A stretch of 64,000 nt of DNA from an uncultured Pelagibacteraceae bacterium (GTDB lineage: Bacteria > Pseudomonadota > Alphaproteobacteria > Pelagibacterales > Pelagibacteraceae), in contig CACFOR010000001.1 of NCBI GenBank assembly GCA_902567785.1, positions 114,924 to 178,923 of the forward strand, in the 5' to 3' direction. The position numbers and the translations under genes were made by a program. This document shows positions 30,805 through 41,955 of this stretch, piece by piece; the stretch's first letter is position 1; each line of letters starts with the position of its first letter. The notes below the pieces were generated by a model that had not been told where the DNA came from, ran no database searches, and saw only the letters and a list, made by a program, of their open reading frames with translations.

Positions 30805-33351
30805 ATGTTTAAAAAAATCGTCATTACAGGTGGTCTTGGTTATATAGGAACGGAGATCTGCAAAATATATTCGGGCGAGAGTTGGAAAAATCAAATTACG
30901 GTAATAGATAATCGCTTTATATCCGAAAGAGTCAATCAATTGAGAAATTGGGGTATTAATTTTGTTAACGCAGACATAAGAGACAAAGAAAAAGTTAAAC
31001 AATTTTTACATGAAGCAGATGTAGTAATTCATTTAGCAGGAGTTACGGATGTCGCAAGAACCAAAGAAGAAATAAATCTTGAAAAAGATAAAGAAATGAA
31101 TGATGTTGCTGAAAAAGGTACATCTGTCATACTGTCTGAATCTTCTAAAAATTGTAAAATAATATTCCCATCTACACACGTTGTCTTTGAAGGAAAACAG
31201 GAAAAAGAAACAGAAATCGAAGAAGATGATAAAAAGATTCCCGTATTATCTTACTCTACAGGCAAGGATAAAAATGAAGAACAGATAAAAGAATCTGGAA
31301 AAAATTATATTATACTTAGATTGGGTTCAGTATATGGATATTCAACCGATACAATGAGATTAAATATAATGCCGAATTTATTTTCTAAAATTGCTTCTCA
31401 AAATGAAACAATCAAACTTTTTTCAGGTGGTAAACAATTAAAATGTTTAGTTCCTTTAATTGATGTAGCTAGATGCTTTAAATTTATGGAGGAAAGGGAA
31501 GATATAAAATTTGAGACTTTTAATGTATCAAAAGATAAAGTTACGGTGGAACAAGTTGCGAGTATTTGTAAAAAAATTAATTCAAAAGTAAAAATTATTA
31601 AAACTGATCACAAAATTCCTAACCAAGGCTATGCACTGTCAAACAAAAAACTTTTAAGCAAAGGATTCAAATTTCTTTATGGATTGGAAGAATCAATAAA
31701 AGAAATGATTTTCAAATGGTCAAAACAAGATATTACCAAAAATCTGGAACACGTTAAAAAGGGAGAAAAAGATTTTGTAGATCATAGAGGACGAATAAGC
31801 AATCATGAGTTGCCTGAGCCGATAAATTTAATTGGGTATATTGATTCAAAAAAAGGAAGTGTAAGAGCAAATCATTTTCATCCCATACAAGAACAGAAAT
31901 GTTTATTGATAAAAGGACAGTTTATTAGTGTTTATAAAGATTTATTAAACGAAAACTCACAGAAAGTAACCCACGTCGTAAATGAAGGGGATTTAATTAT
32001 AACGAAACCAAATGTTGCTCACTCAATGGTTTTTACAAAAGATTCAATCTTTTTAAATTTAGTTAGAGGTGAAAGAGAACATGAAAATTATGGAGTTACA
32101 CATACCAAAAAATATATTTTAGTACAGAAAGAAGAAAAGGATTTATTAATAAAAAATTATAAGTTTGATTGTCGTTCATGTGGAAAAACAAATCTTAAAA
32201 GGGTAGTTTCTTTAGGCTATCAACCGCTGGCAAATAATTTATTAAATAAGAAAGATTCTAAATGCGAATTATATCCATTGGAAATGAATTACTGTTTAGA
32301 TTGCCATAATTGTCAATTATCAGTTGTTGTTGATCCAAAAAAAATGTTTTCAAACTATTTGTATTTATCCTCTACTTCAAAAACTTTTAGAAAACATTTT
32401 GAAGATGCAGCTCAAAAATATATTAAAGAGTTAAAACTATTGCCAAAAAAATCATACATAGTGGATATTGGAAGCAATGATGGTGTTGCTTTAAAACCAT
32501 TTAAAGAATTAGGATTTAAAAAAATTTTAGGAATAGAACCAGCTAAAAATTTAGCAAAATTAGCAAATAGGAATAAAATTAAAACTGTTAACTGTTTTCT
32601 TGAAGAAAGAAGTTTAAAAAAAATAAAAAAAAATGCTGATGTTATACTTGCTTCGAATGTATTTGCTCACTCAGACAAATTAAAAGAAATGACTGAATGC
32701 ATGTTAAAAATTTTAAAAAATAAAGGTACAATAATTATAGAAGTGCAGTACCTTCTCAATACTTTGCAAGATCTTACTTTTGATAACATTTATCACGAAC
32801 ATTACAATTATTGGTCATTAACATCATTAGTAAATTTTTTTTCTAAATACAAGGCAAAAATAGTTAAAGCTGAGAGAATCAATACTCATGGTGGATCTTT
32901 GAGAATTTATGTAAAAAAAGATAAAAACTATAAAGAAGACAAAAGCATTAAAAGTTTATTAAAAGAGGAAGAGCAATTTGGTATTAAGAAGTATAATACC
33001 TATGAAAAATTTGGAGAAAAAATATATTTAATTAAAAAAAACGTTAAAAAAAATATTAAAAAATTAAAAAACAATGAAAAAAAATTAATAGGTTACGGTT
33101 CACCAGCTAAAGCAACTACAGCGCTAAATTTTTTTGGTATTTCTGATGAACTAGAATTTATAGTAGAGGATAATAAATTGAAACATGGAAAATTTCTACC
33201 TGGAATGAAAATTCCTATTATTTCTAAAAGTAGTGTGAAAGGAAAGTTTGACTGTGCCCTAGTTTTGGCATGGAATTTTTTTGATGAAATTAAAAAGAAA
33301 AATAGGGATTTAGCTAATAAATTTATAAGCATTAAAGATTTAGAGAATTAA
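30805..33351 (+). CDS. Three-domain fusion: NAD-dependent epimerase/SDR + cupin + C-methyltransferase-like SAM methyltransferase
   Basis: ITGGLGYIGTEI and YSTGKDKNEE (SDR); VRANHFHPIQEQKCLLIKGQF...VAHSMVF (cupin); CRSCGKTNL...CLDCHNCQL, VDIGSNDGVALKPF, EVQYLLNTLQDLTFDNIYHEHYNYWS, GYGSPAKATTALNFFGI (methyltransferase). Confidence 0.88.
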   Translation: MFKKIVITGGLGYIGTEICKIYSGESWKNQITVIDNRFISERVNQLRNWGINFVNADIRDKEKVKQFLHEADVVIHLAGVTDVARTKEEINLEKDKEMNDVAEKGTSVILSESSKNCKIIFPSTHVVFEGKQEKETEIEEDDKKIPVLSYSTGKDKNEEQIKESGKNYIILRLGSVYGYSTDTMRLNIMPNLFSKIASQNETIKLFSGGKQLKCLVPLIDVARCFKFMEEREDIKFETFNVSKDKVTVEQVASICKKINSKVKIIKTDHKIPNQGYALSNKKLLSKGFKFLYGLEESIKEMIFKWSKQDITKNLEHVKKGEKDFVDHRGRISNHELPEPINLIGYIDSKKGSVRANHFHPIQEQKCLLIKGQFISVYKDLLNENSQKVTHVVNEGDLIITKPNVAHSMVFTKDSIFLNLVRGEREHENYGVTHTKKYILVQKEEKDLLIKNYKFDCRSCGKTNLKRVVSLGYQPLANNLLNKKDSKCELYPLEMNYCLDCHNCQLSVVVDPKKMFSNYLYLSSTSKTFRKHFEDAAQKYIKELKLLPKKSYIVDIGSNDGVALKPFKELGFKKILGIEPAKNLAKLANRNKIKTVNCFLEERSLKKIKKNADVILASNVFAHSDKLKEMTECMLKILKNKGTIIIEVQYLLNTLQDLTFDNIYHEHYNYWSLTSLVNFFSKYKAKIVKAERINTHGGSLRIYVKKDKNYKEDKSIKSLLKEEEQFGIKKYNTYEKFGEKIYLIKKNVKKNIKKLKNNEKKLIGYGSPAKATTALNFFGISDELEFIVEDNKLKHGKFLPGMKIPIISKSSVKGKFDCALVLAWNFFDEIKKKNRDLANKFISIKDLEN

Positions 33352-33397
33352 ATTTACTTTATCACCTGCGTACTGTAAAAAGTTTGAAAATATAATA

Positions 33398-33473
33398 GGG
33401 TGGTTAGCTCAGTTGGTAGAGCATCTCGTTTACACCGAGAGGGTCATAGGTTCGAGTCCTTTACCACCCACCA
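33398..33473 (+). tRNA. tRNA-Val (anticodon UAC), CCA encoded
   Basis: Acceptor GGGTGGT/ACCACCC, anticodon arm TCTCG-TTTACAC-CGAGA, GGTTCGAGTCC. Confidence 0.96.
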
Positions 33474-33475
33474 AT

Positions 33476-33552
33476 GGGGGTGTAGCTCAGTTGGTTAGAG
33501 CGCCTGCCTGTCACGCAGGAGGTCGCGGGTTCGAGTCCCGTCACTCCCGCCA
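33476..33552 (+). tRNA. tRNA-Asp (anticodon GUC), CCA encoded
   Basis: Acceptor GGGGGTG/CACTCCC, anticodon arm CTGCC-TGTCACG-CAG, GGTTCGAGTCC. Confidence 0.95.
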
Positions 33553-33558
33553 TTAAAA

Positions 33559-34257
33559 TCATTCTTGGCTCAGAGAATGTAATATATATTTTTTGTAAAA
33601 ATATTCTCTCAAATGTTTTCCATGAAAACCAAATACTGAATTTAGATTTTGCTCATAAAGATTATTTTCATTTTCTATTGAAAATTGTGCAGCAAGTTTT
33701 GGAGGAGCAAAACGAATATCATTATCCAACATTTTCTCATAAAGATAATGACAAATAATAACATCCTCAGATTTGATAGGAAATTTTAATAATTCAAATT
33801 TTATTTTTGATGTAGTTTCTACTAATTTTCTACTACGTAAAGAAAAACCTCCATTACCTACAGGATTTTTTTCCATATTTAATTCTAGGTTTGGATTTAT
33901 TCTAACTTTATTTGACCAAGGTGCTCCTATATAATCAAAATTTAAAAATTGTTCATTCCAAAGTTCAAAATTTACTACAAAACTATCAGATTGAATTATT
34001 AAACAATGAGAGGTATCAAAGTATTTGTGTAAATCTTCAATAATTAAACGATTATATCCATTCACATCCATTGGTGAAATTGGCAGATATTCTATATTAG
34101 GATATTTTCTATTTGGAAATGATGACGATAAAAGTTTTATCGAAGCAAAGTCAATATTCTCTGATGAAATTTTCAAGTTAAAGTTTGTTTGCTCAATTTC
34201 AATGGATGTTGCAGCTAAAAGAGTAACATTAGATAAATTTAATTTTTTTTTATACAT
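33559..34257 (-). CDS. DUF5672-like putative glycosyltransferase
   Basis: FDYIGAPW, VGNGGFSLRSRKLV, EDVIICHYLYEKML, FAPPKLAAQFSIE. Confidence 0.75.
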   Translation of the reverse strand: MYKKKLNLSNVTLLAATSIEIEQTNFNLKISSENIDFASIKLLSSSFPNRKYPNIEYLPISPMDVNGYNRLIIEDLHKYFDTSHCLIIQSDSFVVNFELWNEQFLNFDYIGAPWSNKVRINPNLELNMEKNPVGNGGFSLRSRKLVETTSKIKFELLKFPIKSEDVIICHYLYEKMLDNDIRFAPPKLAAQFSIENENNLYEQNLNSVFGFHGKHLREYFYKKYILHSLSQE

Positions 34258-34261
34258 GTTT

Positions 34262-35140
34262 TTATCTTGAATTAAAAAGTTTAATTATATTTTTGGCTAC
34301 AGTTTTTTTATCAAATTTAATCTTATATTTTTTTCCAAGATCTAACGCTATTTTTCTATTTTTTTCATAATTTTTATCTAACATTATTATTTTATTCATT
34401 ATAGAATCAACTTTTGGTTCACAAATGAAATTTGTAGGAGAAAACTCTTTTGCTGTTAAATTATCTGAGCAGGTAATAGGTATAGCACCACAAATCATTC
34501 CTTCTATCATTGGTAAACCTAAACCTTCAGCTCTAGAGGTTAGCAAAACATATTTCGATGAATTATAAATTTTATTTAACTCATCATCTGGAATAACTCC
34601 TAGATATTTTCCACAACCTGGATCCTCAGGTCCACAGATTTTGATGGTTTCTAAACTTTTGTAAAGCTTGTTAATACTTTCGTGAGCTAAAGAAAATCTT
34701 TTTATAGGATCATTGGCTCTTCCAACATAAAGAAACATATTATCTTTCTTAATCTTTTCATCAAAATACACATCTTTTATAGGATTATAAATTACATCAA
34801 TTTTTTTATTGTAAAATTTGTTTAAATCTTTTTTAACTTTAAAACTTATCGTTGTTACTGAATCAGCATGGACAAAATATTCTTTTACCAATGCTTGTGT
34901 AACTTCATTGATTCGAGGCATATGCCATGGAACATCTAAAAAGTTTAATATTAAATATCCTTTTGGATATTTTTTTTTTATTAGTAAGGCTTCTTCATAA
35001 CTACTTGGATCATTGGAATATATAATATCTGGAGATTCGTCAGTTAAAATATGACCCAAAGCCTTCATGCCTTCTCTTATTCTTGGTATTTGAAATATGT
35101 AACCTTCTGCACCTACAATCGAAATTTTAATTGTATTCAT
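34262..35140 (-). CDS. Family 1/4-type glycosyltransferase (start probably at MNTIKISIVGAEGY rather than 35224)
   Basis: FLYVGRANDPIKRFSLA, SRAEGLGLPMIEGMICGAIPITCSDN. Confidence 0.85.
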   Translation of the reverse strand: MNTIKISIVGAEGYIFQIPRIREGMKALGHILTDESPDIIYSNDPSSYEEALLIKKKYPKGYLILNFLDVPWHMPRINEVTQALVKEYFVHADSVTTISFKVKKDLNKFYNKKIDVIYNPIKDVYFDEKIKKDNMFLYVGRANDPIKRFSLAHESINKLYKSLETIKICGPEDPGCGKYLGVIPDDELNKIYNSSKYVLLTSRAEGLGLPMIEGMICGAIPITCSDNLTAKEFSPTNFICEPKVDSIMNKIIMLDKNYEKNRKIALDLGKKYKIKFDKKTVAKNIIKLFNSR

Positions 35141-35310
35141 AAAAATTAATTTATCTATGCCACAGATCAGACACAAGACTCTATATTTTCTGTTTAGAAA
35201 AAATTCAATAGTCAATGAAATCAAGGTTATTTTAGGTTGTTAGTATTTTATTTAATTACAATATGACATCTGTATGTATCAAAACATCTGTTGTATAAAT
35301 ATTAGTTATA

Positions 35311-35679
35311 ATGGTAACTGAATTTTTAAAAGACTACTTATCAATAATAATCTTTCTATTTCTCGCTTTATTATTAAGCGTAGGTTTTATTGTATTAAAT
35401 TTTTTATTTTCACCAAAAAAACCAGACCCTGAAAAACTTTCAGCATACGAGTGTGGCTTTGAAGCATTTGGAGATTCAAGAATAGAATTTGATGTAAGAT
35501 TTTATTTAGTAGCAATTTTATTTATAATTTTTGATTTAGAGGTAGCTTTTCTGTTTCCTTGGGCAATATCTCTTGGAAGCATTGGTTCATTAGGATTTTG
35601 GTCAATGATGATTTTTCTTTTTGTTTTAACCATTGGATTTATTTATGAATGGAAGAAAGGAGCATTAGATTGGGATTAA
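35311..35679 (+). CDS. nuoA: NADH-quinone oxidoreductase subunit A
   Basis: [39 protein letters not shown]. Confidence 0.96.
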   Translation: MVTEFLKDYLSIIIFLFLALLLSVGFIVLNFLFSPKKPDPEKLSAYECGFEAFGDSRIEFDVRFYLVAILFIIFDLEVAFLFPWAISLGSIGSLGFWSMMIFLFVLTIGFIYEWKKGALDWD

Positions 35680-35680
35680 A

Positions 35681-36205
35681 ATGTATAACTTTAATCAAAA
35701 TAATAATCAAATACCCGAAGAATTTAAGAAAGTTTCAAAAGACTTTAGAGAAAAAGGATTTATCACAACTTCTTCTGAAAATTTAATTAATTGGGCAAGA
35801 ACAGGATCGTTGCATTGGATGACTTTCGGGCTAGCTTGTTGTGCAGTTGAGATGATGCAAACATCTATGCCCAGATATGATCTAGAGAGATTTGGAGCGG
35901 CACCAAGAGCGTCACCTAGACAATCTGATGTGATGATAGTAGCGGGGACTCTCACGAACAAAATGGCTGCACCTCTTAGAAAAGTATATGATCAAATGCC
36001 AGAACCAAGATATGTCATATCTATGGGAAGCTGTGCAAATGGAGGAGGTTATTATCATTATTCTTATTCAGTTGTAAGAGGGTGTGATCGAATTGTTCCT
36101 GTAGATATTTATGTACCTGGTTGTCCACCAACAGCAGAAGCATTACTTTACGGAATTTTACAATTACAAAAAAAAATTAGAAGAAAAGGAAGTTTAGAAA
36201 GATAA
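35681..36205 (+). CDS. nuoB: NADH-quinone oxidoreductase subunit B
   Basis: [50 protein letters not shown]. Confidence 0.97.
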   Translation: MYNFNQNNNQIPEEFKKVSKDFREKGFITTSSENLINWARTGSLHWMTFGLACCAVEMMQTSMPRYDLERFGAAPRASPRQSDVMIVAGTLTNKMAAPLRKVYDQMPEPRYVISMGSCANGGGYYHYSYSVVRGCDRIVPVDIYVPGCPPTAEALLYGILQLQKKIRRKGSLER

Positions 36206-36207
36206 TA

Positions 36208-36819
36208 ATGACAATAACTGTTAATGATCTGGAAAGAACAGTTAATTCAGGATTAGCGACAGCTGTTATAAAATCTGAAATAAATTTTAATCAACTTTTT
36301 ATTGACATAAGTGTAGAAAATTTAACCTCAACTATTTTATTTTTAAAAACAAATCATAAATGTAAGTTTAAACAATTAATCGATATTACAGCTGTAGACT
36401 ATCCGGAGAAAGAAAAAAGATTTAAAGTAGTCTATCTATTGCTTAGCCATGAAAATAATTTAAGAATAGTGATCAATGCAGACATAGATGAAAATACAAA
36501 AGTTCCATCAATTACAAAAATTTTTCCTTCAGCAAATTGGATGGAAAGAGAGGTTTTTGATATGTATGGAATTTTTTTTAAAGAACATCCTGACCTAAGA
36601 AGAATTCTTACAGATTACGGTTTTAAAGGTTATCCACTTAGAAAAGATTTTCCTTTAACAGGGCACACAGAAGTTAGATACAGCGAAGATAAGAAAAAAG
36701 TAATATCTGAGCCAGTCAAATTGAACCAGGAATATAGAGATTTTGATTTTGATAGCCCTTGGGAAGGAACGAAATATATTAAAGAAGATTTAGACAAAGA
36801 TAAAAATAATAGTAAATAA
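36208..36819 (+). CDS. nuoC: NADH-quinone oxidoreductase subunit C
   Basis: [42 protein letters not shown]. Confidence 0.96.
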   Translation: MTITVNDLERTVNSGLATAVIKSEINFNQLFIDISVENLTSTILFLKTNHKCKFKQLIDITAVDYPEKEKRFKVVYLLLSHENNLRIVINADIDENTKVPSITKIFPSANWMEREVFDMYGIFFKEHPDLRRILTDYGFKGYPLRKDFPLTGHTEVRYSEDKKKVISEPVKLNQEYRDFDFDSPWEGTKYIKEDLDKDKNNSK

Positions 36820-37994
36820 TGAATAAAAAAAATAAAACTATAAATTTGAATTTTGGTCCACAACACCCCGCAGCTCATGGTGTACTAAGATTGATATTAG
36901 AACTAGATGGAGAAATTGTGGAAAAAATTGATCCACATATTGGATTATTACACAGAGGTACAGAAAAACTTATTGAACATAAAACTTACACTCAATCTGT
37001 ACCGTATTTCGATCGTTTAGATTATGTAGCTCCAATGAATCAGGAGCACGCTTTTGCTTTAGCAATTGAAAGAATTTTAAATATTGAGGTACCAATAAGA
37101 GCTCAATATATAAGAATTTTATTTTGTGAAATTGGAAGAATTTTAAGTCATCTTTTAAATATTACTACTCAAGCTTTAGATGTTGGTGCTCTAACACCAT
37201 CTCTATGGGGATTTGAAGAGCGTGAAACTTTAATGACTTTTTATGAAAGAGCATCAGGATCAAGATTGCACGCAAACTATTTTAGACCCGGAGGAGTTCA
37301 TAAAGATTTACCCAGAGGTTTAAGTGATGATATTATTTTATTTTGCCAAAATTTTCCTAAAATTCTAGATGATTTAGAATCTCTTTTAACTGATAACAGG
37401 ATTTTCAAACAAAGAAATGTTGATATAGGCATAGTTACAAAACAAGAAGCTCTAGATCATAGTTTTTCAGGGGTAATGCTAAGGGGTTCTGGTGTTCCTT
37501 GGGATTTAAGAAAGTCTCAGCCATATGAGTCTTACAAAGATTTTGATTTTAAAATTCCTATAGGAAAAAACGGAGACTGCTACGATCGATACTTATGTAG
37601 AATGGAAGAAATGAGAGAAAGTACCAAAATTATTATTGATTGCATTAAGAAAATGCCTGCGGGCCCTGTAAAATCTATAGATGGAAAAATAACTCCTCCA
37701 AAAAGGGAAGATTTAAAAAATTCAATGGAAGCTTTAATACACCATTTTAAACTATTTTCTGAAGGTTTTAGAGTTCCAGCAGGTGAAATTTATGCAGCTG
37801 TAGAAGCTCCAAAAGGAGAATTCGGTGTTTATCTTATATCAGATGGAAGTAATAAACCTTATAAGTGCAAGATTAGAGCACCAGGATTTTCACATTTGCA
37901 GTCCATGGATTACTTATTAAAAGGACATATGCTAGCAGATGTCCCAGCTGTTCTTGGTTCATTAGATATTGTATTTGGAGAAATTGATCGATGA
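36819..37994 (+). CDS. nuoD: NADH-quinone oxidoreductase subunit D
   Basis: [34 protein letters not shown]. Confidence 0.97.
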   Translation: MNKKNKTINLNFGPQHPAAHGVLRLILELDGEIVEKIDPHIGLLHRGTEKLIEHKTYTQSVPYFDRLDYVAPMNQEHAFALAIERILNIEVPIRAQYIRILFCEIGRILSHLLNITTQALDVGALTPSLWGFEERETLMTFYERASGSRLHANYFRPGGVHKDLPRGLSDDIILFCQNFPKILDDLESLLTDNRIFKQRNVDIGIVTKQEALDHSFSGVMLRGSGVPWDLRKSQPYESYKDFDFKIPIGKNGDCYDRYLCRMEEMRESTKIIIDCIKKMPAGPVKSIDGKITPPKREDLKNSMEALIHHFKLFSEGFRVPAGEIYAAVEAPKGEFGVYLISDGSNKPYKCKIRAPGFSHLQSMDYLLKGHMLADVPAVLGSLDIVFGEIDR

Positions 37995-38599
37995 GTGTAA
38001 AAAAAATATCTAAAACACAACCAGAGTTATTTGAGTTTACACAAGATAATCTGAAAAAAGTAAGAAAAGAAATAGATAAATATCCAAAAGATAGAAAAGC
38101 TAGTGCAGTTATTGCATTACTTTATTTAGTTCAAAATCAGAATGATAATTGGATACCACTAGTTGCAATTAAGTATGTAGCAAATTTATTAAACATGCCT
38201 TACATAAAAGTTTTTGAAGTTGCTACTTTTTACTCAATGTTTAATTTAACTCCTGTTGGAAAATATTTTGTACAAGTTTGTACTACAACACCATGCATGA
38301 TTAGAGGTGCAAATAAATTAACTACTATATGTAAAAATTTAATTTCAAAAAATCAGAACGAACTATCAGAAAATAAGCTTTGTTCATGGATGGAAGTTGA
38401 ATGCCTTGGCGCATGTGTAAATGCACCAATGATGCAAATCAATCAAGATTATTTTGAAGATTTGGATGAAAATAAAACTAAAGAAATATTTGAAACTATA
38501 TTGAATGATCAATTTCCTAAGCCGGGCTCAGCCAAGAATAGAAAAAATAATGCACCAGAAAATGGAAAAACAACACTATTGGAGGTGAAAAATGCTTAA
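37991..38599 (+). CDS. nuoE: NADH-quinone oxidoreductase subunit E
   Basis: [30 protein letters not shown]. Confidence 0.96.
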   Translation: MSVKKISKTQPELFEFTQDNLKKVRKEIDKYPKDRKASAVIALLYLVQNQNDNWIPLVAIKYVANLLNMPYIKVFEVATFYSMFNLTPVGKYFVQVCTTTPCMIRGANKLTTICKNLISKNQNELSENKLCSWMEVECLGACVNAPMMQINQDYFEDLDENKTKEIFETILNDQFPKPGSAKNRKNNAPENGKTTLLEVKNA

Positions 38600-39923
38600 A
38601 GATGAAGATAGAATATTTAAAAATTTGTATAACGATTTGGGCTGGGAAATTGAATCTGCGTTAAAAAGAGGTGATTGGAATCAAACGAAGGATATAATTT
38701 CTAAAGGAAAAGATTTTATTATAAAAGAAATCAAAGACTCCGAGTTGCGTGGAAGAGGAGGGGCTGGCTTTCCAACAGGGTTAAAATTATCTTTTGCACC
38801 AAAAGAAATAGGGTCTAGGCCTCACTATTTAGTAATTAATGCCGACGAATCTGAACCAGGCACTTGCAAAGATAGGGACATAATGAGATTCGAGCCTCAA
38901 AAATTAATTGAAGGATGTTTAATAACTGGTTATGCGATTAGCGCTCATGTTTGTTATATATATATAAGGGGAGAATATTTTAGAGAAGGTCAAATATTGC
39001 AACAAGCAATTGATCAAGCCTATGAAAAAAATTTTTTAGGAAAAAATGCATGTGGTTCAGGTTGGGATTTAGATATTTATATTCATTATGGAGCAGGTGC
39101 GTATATTTGTGGTGAAGAAACAGCATTATTAGAAAGTTTAGAAGGAAACAAAGGTCTACCTAGGTTAAAACCTCCTTTTCCTGCATTAGTTGGTTTGTAT
39201 GGTTGCCCAACAATAGTAAACAATGTTGAAACTATTGCTGTATTACCAACAATACTAAAAAGAGGAGCTAAATGGTTCTCTTCTCTGGGAAAACCAAAAA
39301 ATACTGGAACAAAAATTTTTTGTATTTCAGGCAATGTGAATAATCCATGTAATGTTGAGGAAGAGATGGGCATACCTCTCAAGGATTTAATAGATAAGCA
39401 TGCTGGTGGAGTTGTTGGTGGATGGAATAATCTTCAAGCAGTCATACCAGGAGGATCCTCTATGCCTTTATTACCAAAAAATATATGTGAAACAATTACA
39501 ATGGATTTTGATTCCTTAATAAAGGTAAAAAGTGGATTAGGAACAGCAGGCGTTGTTGTTATTAATAAAGACCAAGACATTATTAAGTGCATGGCCAGAA
39601 TAGCCAAATTTTATAAACATGAAAGTTGTGGCCAATGCACACCTTGTAGAGAAGGATGCGGATGGATGTGGAGAATGTTGGAAAGAATGGCGAATGGAGA
39701 TTCAACCTATAAAGAAATAGATCTTTTGCTAGATGTTACCAAACAAATAGAAGGACATACCATTTGTGCTTTTGGAGAAGGTTCAGCTTGGCCTGTCCAA
39801 GGATTAATCCGTCATTTTAGAAAAGAAATTGAAAAAAGAAGTCACGAGGAACCAATAATAAAGAAAAAAACTAATATTCCCTATCTTGTAGACCAACATC
39901 TTTTGGAGGAAGAAGGTGCCTAA
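38592..39923 (+). CDS. nuoF: NADH-quinone oxidoreductase subunit F
   Basis: [32 protein letters not shown]. Confidence 0.97.
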   Translation: MLKDEDRIFKNLYNDLGWEIESALKRGDWNQTKDIISKGKDFIIKEIKDSELRGRGGAGFPTGLKLSFAPKEIGSRPHYLVINADESEPGTCKDRDIMRFEPQKLIEGCLITGYAISAHVCYIYIRGEYFREGQILQQAIDQAYEKNFLGKNACGSGWDLDIYIHYGAGAYICGEETALLESLEGNKGLPRLKPPFPALVGLYGCPTIVNNVETIAVLPTILKRGAKWFSSLGKPKNTGTKIFCISGNVNNPCNVEEEMGIPLKDLIDKHAGGVVGGWNNLQAVIPGGSSMPLLPKNICETITMDFDSLIKVKSGLGTAGVVVINKDQDIIKCMARIAKFYKHESCGQCTPCREGCGWMWRMLERMANGDSTYKEIDLLLDVTKQIEGHTICAFGEGSAWPVQGLIRHFRKEIEKRSHEEPIIKKKTNIPYLVDQHLLEEEGA

Positions 39924-41955
39924 AATAATAATTAATAATAAGGAAATTGAATTTGAAGAAGGAATGACAGTTCTTCAAGCATGTGAATTAGCGGGAGAAG
40001 AGATACCTAGGTTTTGTTATCACGAACGACTTTCGATAGCTGGCAATTGCAGAATGTGTTTAGTTGAGATGGAAAAATCTCCTAAACCAATAGCTTCATG
40101 CGCTATGCCTGCTACGGAAGGAATGAAAATTAAAACCAATACATCATTGGTTGATAAGGCAAGAAAAGGAGTAATGGAATTTTTACTAGCAAATCATCCT
40201 TTAGATTGTCCGGTATGCGATCAAGGCGGAGAGTGCGATTTGCAGGATCAATCTCTCTTTTACGGTCTTGATAGTTCTAGGTATACGGAATCAAAAAGAC
40301 AAGTTGACGAAAAATATATGGGTCCGCTAATTAAAACACAAATGACAAGATGTATTCACTGCACAAGATGTATTCGATTTGCAACGGAGGTAGCCGGAAT
40401 ACCTGAATTAGGAGCCACCGGAAGAGGAGAGGATATGGAAATCACAACATATCTAGAAAAATCTATGGAATCTGAATTATCTGCAAACGTTATTGATTTA
40501 TGCCCAGTAGGAGCATTGACATCTAAACCTTATGCTTTTGAAGCACGACCTTGGGAATTAAAAAAAACAGAAACAATTGATGTAATGGATGCTGTTGGAT
40601 CAAACATTAGAGTTGATAGTTATGGATGGGAGGTAAAACGGGTTTTGCCTAGAATAAATGAGGATATTAACGAAGAATGGATATCAGATAAAACAAGATA
40701 TTCTTGTGATGGACTTTTAAAACAAAGGTTAGATACACCTTTAATAAGAGAAAATGGCAAATTACAAAAAACATCATGGGATATAGCATTAAAACTTTTA
40801 ATTAAAAAAATAAATCTGTTTAAACCCGATCAAATAGCAGGAATGGTTGGAGATCTGGCAGATTTAGAAATGATATATAGTTTTAAATCTTTTTTTAACA
40901 ATATATTAAGATCTGAAAATTTAGAATGTAGAAATGATAGAATCTACATAAATCCAAAAGAAAGAATGAATTATATTTTTAATTCTAAAATTAATGGTAT
41001 AGAAGAATCTGATCTAATTTTATTGGTTGGAACAAATCCCAGATTAGAAGCTACCATACTTAATGCAAGGATTAGAAAGGCATATGTAAAAAATCAAATA
41101 AAAATATATTCAATTGGGGACCCAGGTGATTTGACATATCCATGTGAATATCTTGGTTCCAGCACTTCGATTATTAAAGAAATTCTTTCAGGCTCAAATA
41201 AAATTTCTGAAAAAATTAAAAAATCAAAAAAACCCATAATTATTTTAGGAGAATCATCTTTATATGGTGAAAAAGGTAAATATATTTTTGAAAGTCTAAA
41301 GAGTTTCCTGGAAGAAAATAATTTTCTCAAAGAAGATTGGAATGCCTTGAATGTTTTGAGCCAGCAAGCATCACGAGTAGGTGCTATTGATTTAGAAGCC
41401 TATTCAATATCAGAAGAAAATAATTTTAAATTTTTTGATAAATTACATAACAATGAATTTAAATTTATATATCTATTAGGACAGGATAATATTAATTTTG
41501 AAAAAAATGATAAATTTATTGTTTATCAAGGAAGTCATGGAGACAAAGGTGCTGAAATTGCAGATATAATTTTACCAGGAGCAGCATATACAGAAAAAGA
41601 TGGTCTATTTATAAACTTGGAGGGTAAATTACAAAGAGCTTATAAAGCTTCATATCCCCCAGGCGATGCGCGAGAGGATTGGGTAATTTTTAAAGATCTT
41701 TCGAATATAATGAACAAAAAGTCTGAATATAATAATATTCAAAAATTAAAGGAGTTAATAAAAAAATCTGTAAATTTAAAAATTAATAAAAATAATATTA
41801 AAACTAACAAAGTAGATTTTGTTGAGGAAAATATATTAATTAAACCTATGGATTACTACTATACTAATCCAATATCACGTGCATCTAAAGTAATGAGCGA
41901 ATGCAGGCAAATATCTAAAAAATTTTTATTTACAGGAGTTGAGAAAGCTAGCTGA
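39916..41955 (+). CDS. nuoG: NADH-quinone oxidoreductase subunit G
   Basis: [46 protein letters not shown] start. Confidence 0.96.
   Translation: MPKIIINNKEIEFEEGMTVLQACELAGEEIPRFCYHERLSIAGNCRMCLVEMEKSPKPIASCAMPATEGMKIKTNTSLVDKARKGVMEFLLANHPLDCPVCDQGGECDLQDQSLFYGLDSSRYTESKRQVDEKYMGPLIKTQMTRCIHCTRCIRFATEVAGIPELGATGRGEDMEITTYLEKSMESELSANVIDLCPVGALTSKPYAFEARPWELKKTETIDVMDAVGSNIRVDSYGWEVKRVLPRINEDINEEWISDKTRYSCDGLLKQRLDTPLIRENGKLQKTSWDIALKLLIKKINLFKPDQIAGMVGDLADLEMIYSFKSFFNNILRSENLECRNDRIYINPKERMNYIFNSKINGIEESDLILLVGTNPRLEATILNARIRKAYVKNQIKIYSIGDPGDLTYPCEYLGSSTSIIKEILSGSNKISEKIKKSKKPIIILGESSLYGEKGKYIFESLKSFLEENNFLKEDWNALNVLSQQASRVGAIDLEAYSISEENNFKFFDKLHNNEFKFIYLLGQDNINFEKNDKFIVYQGSHGDKGAEIADIILPGAAYTEKDGLFINLEGKLQRAYKASYPPGDAREDWVIFKDLSNIMNKKSEYNNIQKLKELIKKSVNLKINKNNIKTNKVDFVEENILIKPMDYYYTNPISRASKVMSECRQISKKFLFTGVEKAS

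Noticed and set aside
33391-33396. Consensus TATAAT just before tRNA-Val as its -10 element
   Set aside because: Only 1 nt upstream of the mature 5' end (33398), so a start site from it would lie inside the tRNA; probably coincidental in AT-rich DNA.
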